Of a stretch of 64,000 bases of DNA, positions 17,317-25,336 are shown one piece after another; the stretch's first letter is position 1, and each line of letters starts with the position of its first letter. Origin of the DNA: Epibacterium sp. Ofav1-8. GTDB taxonomy: Bacteria > Pseudomonadota > Alphaproteobacteria > Rhodobacterales > Rhodobacteraceae. Under the pieces are notes generated by a model. The model searched no databases. It worked only from the letters and a program-made list of their open reading frames with translations, and was not told the origin of the DNA. The position numbers and the translations under genes are program-made. The stretch covers positions 124,001 through 188,000 of the forward strand of contig NZ_JAKRFD010000003.1 in assembly GCF_022348185.1 (NCBI RefSeq), given 5' to 3'.

Positions 17317-18009
17317 TCACTCCGCCCGCCACAGGGCGTGGAAGATATGGGTGAAGGTGGCCGCGCCGAGGATCGGGATCACCAGGTTCACCAGAGGCAG
17401 CGACAGCGGCATCGCCATCAGCACACCCGCAGCCCAGATCGTGGCGCCATGACGGCGGCGCAGTCGTTTGGCCTCCACCAGGCCGACCCGGCGCGCGGCG
17501 GCGAGGGTGAAATACTCCCGCCCCAGCAGAAATCCGTTCAGCCCCCAGAAGATGAACAGGGCCGCCGGGGCAAACATCAGATACAGCACCAGCGCCAGCA
17601 CATTGGCGGTGATCAGCACGCCGAGGAAGTTCACCGTGTCCTTCACCCCGTCCCAGACCGAGAGCCCGGGCACCGGCGCAAGATGCGGGTAGTGGCGGGC
17701 CTCCACCGCGGCAGCGACCTCATCCAGGAACATCGAGGTGATCGCCGAGGCGACCGGCACCATCAGAAACACCGACAGCAGCATCATGAAGAAGAACGAG
17801 CCCACCGACAGCAGGTCGTTGAGCCAGGTCACCTCGCCGATCAGGGGCAGGGTGGTTTCCGGCCCCACCATCCATTGGATCAGCATCAACAGCGCCGCAT
17901 AGGCGACCACCAGCAGCGCGAAGGTCAGGCCGACGCCAAGGAACAGCACCCGGCGAAAGCGCGGGTCGCCGGTCTGGCCCAGGGCCTTGCCAAAGGCCGC
18001 AAAGATCAT
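17317..18009 (-). CDS. EI24/CysZ-type integral membrane protein
   Basis: Protein of 230 residues with about four long hydrophobic segments (LFLGVGLTFALLVVAYAALL; FFFMMLLSVFLMVPVASAI; FLGVLITANVLALVLYLMF; AAGVLMAMPLSLPLVNLV). The conserved region FWGLNGFLLGREYFTLAAARR and the SAITSMFLDEVAAAVE segment fit the EI24 (DUF540) superfamily, which includes the sulfate transporter CysZ. Typical CysZ is a similar size, but sulfate transport should not be assumed; no cys genes are near. Its ATG overlaps the stop of the nitroreductase gene (ATGA), so the two form an operon. Confidence 0.82.
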   Translation of the reverse strand: MIFAAFGKALGQTGDPRFRRVLFLGVGLTFALLVVAYAALLMLIQWMVGPETTLPLIGEVTWLNDLLSVGSFFFMMLLSVFLMVPVASAITSMFLDEVAAAVEARHYPHLAPVPGLSVWDGVKDTVNFLGVLITANVLALVLYLMFAPAALFIFWGLNGFLLGREYFTLAAARRVGLVEAKRLRRRHGATIWAAGVLMAMPLSLPLVNLVIPILGAATFTHIFHALWRAE

Positions 18010-18584
18010 GTCTCGACCCAGCTGGTGAGCGCCGCCACATCGGGGCGCGGGCGGTCGGGCGGCACCGCACCTTCGGTGGCGATATGCACCAGCCCCGCGA
18101 TGCGCTCGTTGGGGGCGAGGTCAAAGGCCGCCTCGCAGAAGCCCCGGTCGTGACTCATCCAGCCCGAGAGCCAGTTCGCCCCCCAGCCAGCCGCCAGTGC
18201 CGCGTTCAGCAGGGCCAGGCAGACCGCACCCGCGGAATAGGTCATTTCCAACGCCGGGATCTTGGGGTTGTCCTTCTGGATCTCCACCACCACCACGGCA
18301 AGCTGGCCGAGGTCGAACTGGCTGCGGGCCTTGGCGATGTCGTCCGCCGATTTGCCCAGGCGCGCGCCGGTTTCCTCGGTCAGCTGCGCCAGCCGCGCCA
18401 TGGCGCCGTGTTCCACCACGATAAAGCGCCAGGGCTCCAGCTTGCCATGGTCCGGCGTGCGGGCGGCGGCGGTCAGGAGGTCCATCAGCTCCGCGCGGTC
18501 GGGCGCCGGGGCGACCAGGGTCTTGGCCGGGCGGGAGCGGCGACGGTGCAGGAAGTCGAGGACGGCCTCGTTGCGTTGCGGCAT
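18006..18584 (-). CDS. Nitroreductase-family protein
   Basis: FMN-dependent oxidoreductase fold, 192 residues. The N-terminal phosphate-binding region FLHRRRSRPAKTLVAPAP and the segment LLTAAARTPDHGKLEPWRF are typical (RSxR and the A-x-x-P-x-x-x-x-x-x-P-W-R-F box), as is the late GWGANWLSGW. The start at 18584 follows AGAGG. It is the first gene of a two-gene operon with the EI24-type membrane protein. Substrate unknown. Confidence 0.9.
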   Translation of the reverse strand: MPQRNEAVLDFLHRRRSRPAKTLVAPAPDRAELMDLLTAAARTPDHGKLEPWRFIVVEHGAMARLAQLTEETGARLGKSADDIAKARSQFDLGQLAVVVVEIQKDNPKIPALEMTYSAGAVCLALLNAALAAGWGANWLSGWMSHDRGFCEAAFDLAPNERIAGLVHIATEGAVPPDRPRPDVAALTSWVET

Positions 18585-18803
18585 ATGTAAAACCTCTTTA
18601 CATTTGGTCTCCCCCTATGTCGGGCAGCGGGAGCGGGGTTTCAAGGGGAAAGGGGCCGGGCTGCGGACCTCGATGAGGGCGGGCACGCGGGGCTGGGACC
18701 GGATCGTCACAGGGTGTACGAGAGCGCAGGTCGGTCGTCCACTGGTGCGGCTGCACAGGCAGGCGAGCGATGACGCACATTGCGCAAAAAGGGGGATCGA
18801 CAT

Positions 18804-19085
18804 ATGGCACGGCCAAAGGCGCGGGAACTGGCGGATCTGAGCGACCTTGCGCAGCCGGGGGCGGAGATCGCGGTGCGGGTGACGCCGCGATCAGCCTATA
18901 ACGCGGTGGTGCGGCGGGGGGATGTCATCAAGGTGCTGGTGACGACAGTGCCCGAGGGCGGCAAGGCCACGGCGGATGTGCAGGCGCTGCTGGCCCGTGC
19001 CCTTGGTCTGGCACCGTCGCGGCTGGAGTTGCGGCGCGGCGCTGCCGCGCGGGACAAGGTCTTTGCCATCCGCAATGGCGATTAG
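18804..19085 (+). CDS. DUF167-family (YggU-like) protein
   Basis: Small conserved protein of 93 residues. The family core is present: AEIAVRVTPRSAYNAVV, then DVIKVLVTTVPEGGKATADVQALLARALGLAPSRLELRRGAAARDKVFAI, equivalent to the usual V-x-x-P-x-x-G-x-A-N-x-x-L and G-x-x-S-R-x-K pattern. The ATG at 18804 follows GGGGGA. Biochemical role unknown. It stands alone, facing the next minus-strand gene tail to tail. Confidence 0.85.
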   Translation: MARPKARELADLSDLAQPGAEIAVRVTPRSAYNAVVRRGDVIKVLVTTVPEGGKATADVQALLARALGLAPSRLELRRGAAARDKVFAIRNGD

Positions 19086-19173
19086 GGACGGCCCGCGGCG
19101 GGGCCACAGCGCGCTCTGGTCTCCGGCGGCGCGCGGCAGATACAGGGAGGGCTGAGGCGGCCGTCGGCGGTGC

Positions 19174-19416
19174 TCAGTCGTTCTTTTCCAGCACCAGCCG
19201 ATAGACGCCTTCGGGCAGATCCAGCGCCGCGGCAAGGTCCTGCACCTGTTCCGGCGACAGGGTGATGCGCTGCACGACATTGGTGCGCGGGTCGAATTGT
19301 TCGATGGTCACGCATTCGGCAAAGGCGTTCAGGATCACATCCTCGTTCAGATGCGTCTTGCCCTCGTCGACGAGTGTGATCACGGTGGAATCGAATTCGT
19401 GCTCGATGGTAAACAT
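19174..19416 (-). CDS. Conserved small protein, unknown function
   Basis: Acidic protein of 80 residues, no membrane segment or signal peptide. The N-terminal half looks like a beta-sheet (FTIEHEFDSTVITLVDEG), and the middle has NEDVILNAFAECVTIEQFD and a basic/hydrophobic strand. The end LSPEQVQDLAAALDLPEGVYRLVLE is a helix-strand. The ATG at 19416 is preferred to an upstream start because the additional residues are low-complexity. It is divergent from the M48 lipoprotein gene. I do not recognise a named domain. Confidence 0.6.
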   Translation of the reverse strand: MFTIEHEFDSTVITLVDEGKTHLNEDVILNAFAECVTIEQFDPRTNVVQRITLSPEQVQDLAAALDLPEGVYRLVLEKND

Positions 19417-19555
19417 GTCTCCAGAGTGCCACCCTGTGCCCGTCTCTGGCAAGCCGGGATCGGAGGCGCCGGTCCGCTGGCACGCATTCCCGCCAACCGT
19501 TTGCACCCGCGCGGTGATCCGGTCTAGCGTGGAGGGGCTCTAGTTTTGGAATAGC

Positions 19556-20215
19556 ATGCGCCGTTATCTGATTCTCATTCTCCTGTGGGTGGCAGGCTGT
19601 ACCGGGGTGATGCCCGATGATCCGGCCTATCGCGCCTTTGTCGCGGTGGCGCAGGACGTGGAGCCCGTGGCGGAAGCCGAATGCATCAAGCAGAACCCCA
19701 ACCGCAACTGCGATTTCGACGTGCAGCTGGATCTCGACCCGCAGGCGCCGGCCAATGCGTTCCAGACCGTTGATCGCAACGGGCGTCCGGTGGTGATCTT
19801 TACCGCCGCCATGCTGGAGACCTTTCGCAACCCAGACGAGATGGCCTTTGTGATGAGCCATGAGGTGGCGCATCACATCCTCGGGCATCTGGATCAGCAG
19901 CGGCGCAACGCGGTGCAGGGGGCGGTGTTCCTGGGCGAGCTGGTCTCGCTCGAAGGGGGGACACCGGAGGAAATCGCCAATGCGCAATATGTCGGTGCGG
20001 TGGTGGGCGCGCGCAGCTATTCCAAGGCGTTCGAGCTGGAAGCGGATGCACTGGGCACGGTGATCACCCATCTGGCGGGCTATCGCCCCAGTGTCGGGGT
20101 CCGCTTTTTCGAGCAGATCCCCGATCCCGGCGACGCGTTCCTCGGCACCCATCCGGCCAATCCGGACCGTATCCTGGTGGTCCGGGAGACGATCCGCACC
20201 TACGGGCTGAACTGA
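19556..20215 (+). CDS. M48-family metalloprotease lipoprotein
   Basis: Zinc protease of 219 residues with a lipobox WVAGC (Cys15), so it is probably an envelope lipoprotein. The catalytic motif HEVAH is at 102-106 and the third ligand region FELEAD at 159-164. Compared with BepA/LoiP it has only the catalytic domain and no TPR repeats. Close relatives handle misfolded outer-membrane proteins; that role is by analogy. The YigZ-like gene starts 9 bases after its stop, so the two share a transcript. Confidence 0.9.
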   Translation: MRRYLILILLWVAGCTGVMPDDPAYRAFVAVAQDVEPVAEAECIKQNPNRNCDFDVQLDLDPQAPANAFQTVDRNGRPVVIFTAAMLETFRNPDEMAFVMSHEVAHHILGHLDQQRRNAVQGAVFLGELVSLEGGTPEEIANAQYVGAVVGARSYSKAFELEADALGTVITHLAGYRPSVGVRFFEQIPDPGDAFLGTHPANPDRILVVRETIRTYGLN

Positions 20216-20223
20216 GGCAGGCA

Positions 20224-20604
20224 ATGACACAGAATGACAAGGCCGCGACGCCGGCCCTGACCCGGCTTGGCGTGGTGCTGACAGATCGTGGGTCCAAATA
20301 TGCGGTGAGCGGCGCGCCGGTCACCAGCCGCGCAGAGGTCGACGCGGTGCTGGCCGCGCTGAAGGAAGACCGCGCCTATGCCAAGGCCACCCACAACACC
20401 TGGGCGGCGATGCTGCCCACCGGCGCGCTCAAGGCCGACGATGGCGAAAGCGGCGCCGGCATGGTGATCCTGCGGATGATGGAGCGCGAGGAGATTGCCG
20501 ATCACGTCATCATCGTCACCCGTTGGTACGGCGGCAAGAAGCTGGGCGGCGACCGGTTCCGCCGGGTGCAGGACGCGGTCCGCGCCTATCTGGAGGGGCG
20601 CTGA
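20224..20604 (+). CDS. YigZ/IMPACT-type (UPF0029) protein
   Basis: Protein of 126 residues matching the N-terminal IMPACT/UPF0029 domain only. Its hallmark segments are ATHNTWAAML, KADDGESGAGMVILRMM and HVIIVTRWYGGKKLGGDRFRRVQDA. Canonical YigZ is about 200 residues with a C-terminal ferredoxin-like domain, which is missing here. The frame is clean, so this is a short form rather than a truncation. It lies 9 bases after the M48 gene. Function is not established. Confidence 0.85.
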   Translation: MTQNDKAATPALTRLGVVLTDRGSKYAVSGAPVTSRAEVDAVLAALKEDRAYAKATHNTWAAMLPTGALKADDGESGAGMVILRMMEREEIADHVIIVTRWYGGKKLGGDRFRRVQDAVRAYLEGR

Positions 20605-20694
20605 GGGTGGCAGGGGCGGATTTGACCTCGATCAAGGCGCGCGGCTGCGGCGGCGGGCATGGTGGTCCCCGTGAACAGGATCAGGAGCCGCGCC

Positions 20695-20970
20695 ATGACC
20701 GACCCGGAGACACTGAAGACCCACGCCGACCTCTTTGACCGCATGGGGCGGGCCATGGGCCTCGACCTTGAACAGGAAGCCGTGAATGGCACGCTCAGGT
20801 TCGAGGAAATCGCCGAAGCGGTCCTGCGCTGCACCCGCTGCGCCTGCCCGCAGGTCTGTGACCGCAAGCTGGCCAGCCTGGAAGGCGAGATCGAGCGCAC
20901 CCCGGATTACTGCCGCAACGCCGATCTGCTGGCCTATCTGAAGGAAGAGCAGGCGGTGGCAGCGGAGTAG
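20695..20970 (+). CDS. DUF6455-type cysteine-containing protein
   Basis: Soluble protein of 91 residues. An N-terminal helix with LFDRMGRAMGLDLE is followed by a cysteine-rich region (VLRCTRCACPQVCDRKL) and a closing PDYCRNADLLAYL. The four to five conserved cysteines suggest a metal or Fe-S site. This pattern fits what I recall as DUF6455 in Rhodobacteraceae. AGGAG lies 6-7 bases before the ATG at 20695. A terminator shared with the convergent DUF3892 operon follows. Confidence 0.72.
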   Translation: MTDPETLKTHADLFDRMGRAMGLDLEQEAVNGTLRFEEIAEAVLRCTRCACPQVCDRKLASLEGEIERTPDYCRNADLLAYLKEEQAVAAE

Positions 20971-21015
20971 GGGGCGGTCCCTGTCTTCCGACCGCAAGGA
21001 TCGTCGAGACAACAA

Positions 21016-21052
21016 AAAGCCCCGCTCTTCCGGGCCGGAGGGGCGGGGCTTT
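21016..21052. terminator. Convergent terminator between DUF6455 and DUF3892 genes
   Basis: A 10-bp stem (AAAGCCCCGC / GCGGGGCTTT) with an inner CCGG-rich loop, A-rich on the left and T-containing on the right, so it could serve both converging transcripts. Confidence 0.85.
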
Positions 21053-21094
21053 GCTTGGTGTGACGAGCAATGCTCAGGACACTGGCGCTGACGT

Positions 21095-21301
21095 TTATCT
21101 GTTCACATTGTCAGACTTGGAGCGATCAGGATTGTCCCGCACATACTTGCGGTTCTTCACCTTGATAACGTGGGCGTCCGGGTGAAGACCTTTTTCGACT
21201 TCCTTGACAACTTCGCTACGACGCACGTTTTTGCGCCGTCCAATGTCGTAAGTCTCATTGCGACCGCCGGGGCCGTCATTGTTGCCTTTGATCTTTGTCA
21301 T
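21095..21301 (-). CDS. DUF3892-type small basic protein
   Basis: Basic protein of 68 residues: MTKIKGNNDGPGGRNETYDI, then RKNVRRSEVVKEVEKGLHPDAHVIK and the end KYVRDNPDRSKSDNVNR. The Y-V/I-R-x-x-x-D-x-x-x-x-D-N pattern at the end is typical of DUF3892. Its ATG overlaps the stop of the upstream HTH gene (ATGA). Codon use and base composition are less GC-biased than the neighbours, which with the AT-rich flank suggests an accessory, possibly acquired, pair. Function unknown. Confidence 0.65.
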   Translation of the reverse strand: MTKIKGNNDGPGGRNETYDIGRRKNVRRSEVVKEVEKGLHPDAHVIKVKNRKYVRDNPDRSKSDNVNR

Positions 21302-21498
21302 GCGTTCCACCCCGCATATTCCCGCGGTGCGACTTCGGGGAAGCGATGACCATTGATGACCTCGGAGACCCGCCCCTGGTTCAATGCGCCAAGGAGGGAC
21401 GCGATTTGAGCCTGGTTGAGCGGCGTGAACTGCCAGAGCCATTTGATATAGGCGGCGAGGGTTGGGGTGAGCCGAGGGCTCGGACGTTTTTTCGGCAT
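21298..21498 (-). CDS. Small HTH protein (NQGRVSEV type)
   Basis: Protein of 66 residues that is essentially one helix-turn-helix: YIKWLWQFTPLNQAQIASLL followed by the recognition-type segment ALNQGRVSEVINGHRF. This motif recurs in small alphaproteobacterial DNA-binding proteins. The ATG at 21498 gives the compact domain; the open frame continues upstream to 21549 without a clear site. It heads a two-gene operon with the DUF3892 protein. It may regulate its own operon; no inverted repeat clearly serving as operator was found. Confidence 0.65.
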   Translation of the reverse strand: MPKKRPSPRLTPTLAAYIKWLWQFTPLNQAQIASLLGALNQGRVSEVINGHRFPEVAPREYAGWNA

Positions 21499-21633
21499 GG
21501 AAATTCTCCCATGTTGCCTGCGCAGCAACCGTTGAATTTTCCGCGTCACCGACTTACACTCGCTTTGCTAGGAGAGAGTGACAAGTGGTGACGAGGCAGG
21601 CCGAAAGGGTTGCTTGGACCATGGCCTCTTTTC

Positions 21634-21669
21634 AAAAGGCGAGGCCGCGATCTGCGTGCCTCGCCTTTT
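21634..21669 (+). terminator. Isolated terminator-like hairpin in an AT-rich gap
   Basis: A perfect 12-bp stem AAAAGGCGAGGC / GCCTCGCCTTTT with a 12-base loop. No plus-strand gene ends here. An AGGAGAG followed by GTG codons lies about 60 bases upstream, so it may end a small RNA or a decayed gene. The rest of the 21,550-22,021 gap is AT-rich and holds no convincing gene. Confidence 0.55.
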
Positions 21670-21929
21670 CCGTTTATAGCCACAACTCGTTAGAAATTCA
21701 ATTAGTCGAATTCCTAACGCTCTCGGTGTCTGCCTTCTGCCGAAATGCGCCTATTTTTAAGGGCTGTCAAGGGGCATGGGGCGCTAATTCGAATAGTGGC
21801 GATAAGTCGCGCATGGCCGATCTGCATTTAGTGCAGGTCGCCTTGAGCAACGCTATATGCTGATGCGATTCGTTTTGGCGTTGACTTGATGCCAGCGCGG
21901 AGCCCTGAACCCGCTTTGTGTTCCGGGTA

Positions 21930-21992
21930 GGACAGTCCCCGACCTCGGGTGGGGGTGAAGCCCCCTCCCGTGGGGGAGGTCGGGGGCTGTCC
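21930..21992. repeat. Large inverted repeat beyond the rimO 3' end
   Basis: 17-bp arms GGACAGTCCCCGACCTC (21930-21946) and GAGGTCGGGGGCTGTCC (21976-21992) pair with one G-T position, and a GGGGG/CCCCC pairing lies inside. A second small palindrome CCGGCC-TCTC-GGCCGG follows (21991-22006). It ends 30 bases from the rimO stop codon and could stabilise the rimO mRNA end. There is no T run, so it is not a classical terminator. Confidence 0.6.
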
Positions 21993-22021
21993 GGCCTCTC
22001 GGCCGGATCGATCAATCGAGG

Positions 22022-23425
22022 TTAGCGCAGCGCGCCCCACAGATCATACTCCCCGGCCTCATCCACCTCGACCGTCACCAGATCGCCTACGTTCAGCCCT
22101 TCGGTGCCCTCGTCGATGAACAGGTTGCCGTCGATCTCCGGCGCGTCGGCCTTGGTGCGGCAGGTGGCGATGCCGTCTGCGTCGATGTCGTCCACGATCA
22201 CTTGCATGGTCTGACCCACCTTGGCGGCCAGCTTGGCCTCGGAAATCGCCTGCGCCTTTTCCATGAACCGGTCCCAGCGCTCCTGCTTGACCTCTTCGGG
22301 CACGTGATCGGGCAGCGCGTTGGAGCGTGCGCCGTCGACGTTTTCGTATTTGAAGCAACCCACCCGATCCAGCTGCGCCTCGTCCATCCAGTCCAGCAGA
22401 TGCTGGAACTCGGCTTCCGTCTCGCCGGGGTAGCCGACGATAAAGGTCGACCGCAGGGTAATCTCGGGGCAGATGGCGCGCCAGGCCCGGATTTCGTCCA
22501 GGGTCTTGGCCGCCGCTGCGGGTCGCGCCATGCGCTTTAGCACATCCGGGTGGGCGTGCTGGAAGGGGATGTCGAGATAGGGCAGCACTGCGTTGGCGGG
22601 ATCGGCCATCAGCGGGATCAGCTCGCGCACCGAGGGGTAGGGGTAGACGTAGTGCAGCCGCACCCACAGCTCCTCCGCCGGGGCCAGCTCCCCCAGAGCG
22701 CGGGTGAGGTCGGTGATATGGCTGCGGACCTCGCCGTCCTTCCACGGGTTCACGTCATATTTGCGATCCAGACCATAGGCGGAGGTGTCCTGAGAGATCA
22801 CCAGGAGTTCGCGCACGCCGGCGCCGACCAGCTTTTCCGCCTCGCGCAGCACCGCGTGGGCGGGGCGCGACGCCAGACGCCCGCGCATGTCCGGGATGAT
22901 GCAGAACTTGCACTTGTGATTGCAGCCCTCGGAGATCTTCAGATAGCTGAAGTGGCGCGGGGTGAGCTTCACGCCCGCCGCCGGCAGCAGGTCCACAAAG
23001 GGGTTGGGCGCGGGCGGCACGGCGGCATGCACCGCGTCGAGCACCTGTTCGTATTGATGCGGGCCGGTCACGGCGAGGATACGCGGGTGGTGTTCGCGGA
23101 TGTAGTCCGGCTCGGCCCCCAGACAGCCGGTGACGATCACCTTGCCGTTTTCCTTCAGCGCCTCGCCAATGGCCTCCAGGCTCTCGGCCTTGGCGCTGTC
23201 GAGAAAGCCGCAGGTGTTGACGATCACCGCATCGGCGCCGGAATAGTCGGCCGAGATGCCATAGCCCTCGGCCCGCAGCCGGGTGAGGATGCGCTCGCTG
23301 TCCACCAGCGCCTTGGGGCAGCCGAGCGAGACCATGCCGAGGGTCGGCTGGTCGGGGCGGGGGGCTGACCCGAAGGTGGGTTTCGGAGCAAGGTCGGGGC
23401 GGAGATCTGGCGGATTGCTGGTCAT
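22022..23425 (-). CDS. rimO: Ribosomal protein uS12 methylthiotransferase RimO
   Basis: Radical SAM enzyme that methylthiolates an aspartate of ribosomal protein S12. The 467-residue protein has the N-terminal UPF0004 domain with three cluster cysteines (Cys36, Cys72, Cys101), the radical SAM motif CNHKCKFC (168-175) and a C-terminal TRAM domain (about 400-465). The sequence [15 protein letters not shown] is RimO-like rather than MiaB-like. The ATG at 23425 puts a short variable leader before [12 protein letters not shown]; the frame stays open upstream without conservation. It is divergent from the pentapeptide-repeat gene. Confidence 0.95.
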   Translation of the reverse strand: MTSNPPDLRPDLAPKPTFGSAPRPDQPTLGMVSLGCPKALVDSERILTRLRAEGYGISADYSGADAVIVNTCGFLDSAKAESLEAIGEALKENGKVIVTGCLGAEPDYIREHHPRILAVTGPHQYEQVLDAVHAAVPPAPNPFVDLLPAAGVKLTPRHFSYLKISEGCNHKCKFCIIPDMRGRLASRPAHAVLREAEKLVGAGVRELLVISQDTSAYGLDRKYDVNPWKDGEVRSHITDLTRALGELAPAEELWVRLHYVYPYPSVRELIPLMADPANAVLPYLDIPFQHAHPDVLKRMARPAAAAKTLDEIRAWRAICPEITLRSTFIVGYPGETEAEFQHLLDWMDEAQLDRVGCFKYENVDGARSNALPDHVPEEVKQERWDRFMEKAQAISEAKLAAKVGQTMQVIVDDIDADGIATCRTKADAPEIDGNLFIDEGTEGLNVGDLVTVEVDEAGEYDLWGALR

Positions 23426-23602
23426 GGCCGTCGTATAAACCGCGCGGGCGGGCAAGGGAATGCAGGATTTGCATGCTCCGCTGACCGGCGCGCGCAGGCG
23501 GGGGCGGTATTCGGACGCTGCTTGGCGCAAAACACCCTTGGCCCGGCCCCCGCGCGCTGGTTAGGCTGGCTGCACCGCGATTTTGATGACGAAAGCCGAT
23601 TG

Positions 23603-25222
23603 ATGACTGATGCGCCCGAGACCCCGGAGGGCCTGCGCCCCGCCAATGAAAACCCCTGGTATGTTCTGATGACCCTTTATGGGGAGCAGGAGGGGGAGGA
23701 GGTTGATTGGGAATTGCACGAGAAAAACTCCAAGCTTTGGAACAGATTGGTATCGAATTCGATTGGAGAAGCGGTCAGAGAAAAGGCCCGAGAACTTGGC
23801 TTGAGTGTGCCAAGTCGCGAGGAATTCCACACTGCACGACCAGAGGCTTGGAAGCTTTTCAGAGAAGTGTATCGGACTCGAAATGAGTGTAATTGGCAGG
23901 GCCGCGCATTACCGCAGTTCCGTACGGGATTAGCTATGGGTGAGCTGCACTTCGAAAACACGCTCGTCATGCAGGGAATGATGATACCTCATTCCATTCT
24001 TCTAGATGGTTCGTTCTTCGATAAGGGGGTGGTTGCGGCAAGCACGGTGTTTGATGGGGGGGTGAGTTTCGATAACGTTGAGGCTGTTGCCGGAGTAGAC
24101 GTCAACAAATCATACTTTTCAGGTTCTTTTAGCGCGCAAAATTCTACCTTTCACGGGTTGCTTGAGTTTCGCGAGACAGAGTGTTGCAACGACGTCGATT
24201 TTTCGAAGGTTTTAGTCAAGGGGGATCTGTTCGCCACTCACGCTAACTTCGGAGGTATTGCAAAATTCGAAGATTCGAAATTTAGCAGAGTGTATTTTCA
24301 GCGCGCTAAATTTCAGGGTGATGTTTCGTTCGCTAAGGTAGTATTTGGGGGAGAGGCGAAATTTCAAGTCGTTGAGTTTTCGGGTTCCTTAGACTTCCAG
24401 TTGTGTCACTTCAAATCCAATGCCTGCTTTCAAGGTGGAGTATTTAACTCGATAGCTGGCTTCCGCTCCACACAATTCGACGATGGCGCTTGGTTCACAA
24501 CCGGACTGTTTCATAAGCGAGTGGATTTTGGGGAGGCCAAGTTTTACGGCATAACGGATGTTTCTAAAACCAATGTTACCCGCGCCATCAGGTTTGACGG
24601 GTGCGATTTTCAGGCGCCGGTGAGCTTTGATCATGCAACATTCTCGTCAAGCTACCCTCAACTGAATGGTACAAGTTTTCCTGATAACGTGACTTTTAGT
24701 GCCAACGATCAACACTGGCCGAAACACACGCCGCAGGACACTGCGGGTTCAAAGGAGGCATGTGCCACCATCCGGCATCTTCTGACCCAGCAAGGGCTGC
24801 CGGAGGACGCGCATTTCTTCTTTCGCCGGGAAATGCGCTTTGCCAGCCAGATCGGCTCATTCTGGCAGCGGCTGCCTTATCGGTTGTTCGGCTGGCTGTC
24901 CGACTTTGGGTATTCGATCCAGCGACCCCTTGTGTGGCTGCTGTGTCTGTGGGCCTTTGGCGGTGCTGCCTTCTGGGGCTATCTTGCGAGCTGTCGCGTG
25001 CCCACGCCGCCGGGGGTGGTGGAACGCCCGATGGGCACGGCGATGGCGCTGAGCTTTTCCAACCTGTTTCCGCTCTTTGGCTTTGGCCGGGTGTTTCTGA
25101 GCGAGGTGCTCGCGGGCTTGCCACGCTGGGCGCAGGTGCTTTCGGGGGCGCAGACCGTGTTGTCGCTGCCGCTGTTGTTTTTCCTCGGTCTGGCGCTGCG
25201 GCAGCGGTTTCGATTGCGCTGA
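23603..25222 (+). CDS. Pentapeptide-repeat protein with C-terminal membrane helices
   Basis: Protein of 539 residues. After a short N-terminal part (ENPWYVLMTLYGEQEGEEVDW), residues about 115-375 form a right-handed beta-helix of F-x-x-A/x-x-F repeats (for example AKFQGDVSFAKVVFGGEAKF). A helical linker (HFFFRREMRFASQ) leads to three C-terminal hydrophobic segments (VWLLCLWAFGGAAFWGYL; MALSFSNLFPLFGFG; VLSLPLLFFLGLAL). The arrangement resembles pentapeptide proteins ending in an ion-channel-like domain, but no clear selectivity filter is seen. Bases about 23,700-24,730 are visibly AT-rich, while both ends match the genome. The ATG at 23603 has only a weak GAAAG site. Confidence 0.78.
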   Translation: MTDAPETPEGLRPANENPWYVLMTLYGEQEGEEVDWELHEKNSKLWNRLVSNSIGEAVREKARELGLSVPSREEFHTARPEAWKLFREVYRTRNECNWQGRALPQFRTGLAMGELHFENTLVMQGMMIPHSILLDGSFFDKGVVAASTVFDGGVSFDNVEAVAGVDVNKSYFSGSFSAQNSTFHGLLEFRETECCNDVDFSKVLVKGDLFATHANFGGIAKFEDSKFSRVYFQRAKFQGDVSFAKVVFGGEAKFQVVEFSGSLDFQLCHFKSNACFQGGVFNSIAGFRSTQFDDGAWFTTGLFHKRVDFGEAKFYGITDVSKTNVTRAIRFDGCDFQAPVSFDHATFSSSYPQLNGTSFPDNVTFSANDQHWPKHTPQDTAGSKEACATIRHLLTQQGLPEDAHFFFRREMRFASQIGSFWQRLPYRLFGWLSDFGYSIQRPLVWLLCLWAFGGAAFWGYLASCRVPTPPGVVERPMGTAMALSFSNLFPLFGFGRVFLSEVLAGLPRWAQVLSGAQTVLSLPLLFFLGLALRQRFRLR

Positions 25223-25336
25223 GGTCGCGGCGGGCGGCTGCGGTGGATTGATCCCGCGCGCGAGCGGTGTAATCTGCGCCAAAGCCCACGTACCGCGGGC
25301 TCAATCCCGACGCACTCCCAGAAGGGGCCAAGACCT

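Noticed and set aside
21585-21863. 92-codon frame starting GTG in the AT-rich gap
   Set aside because: It runs through a perfect terminator hairpin and its translation is not protein-like.
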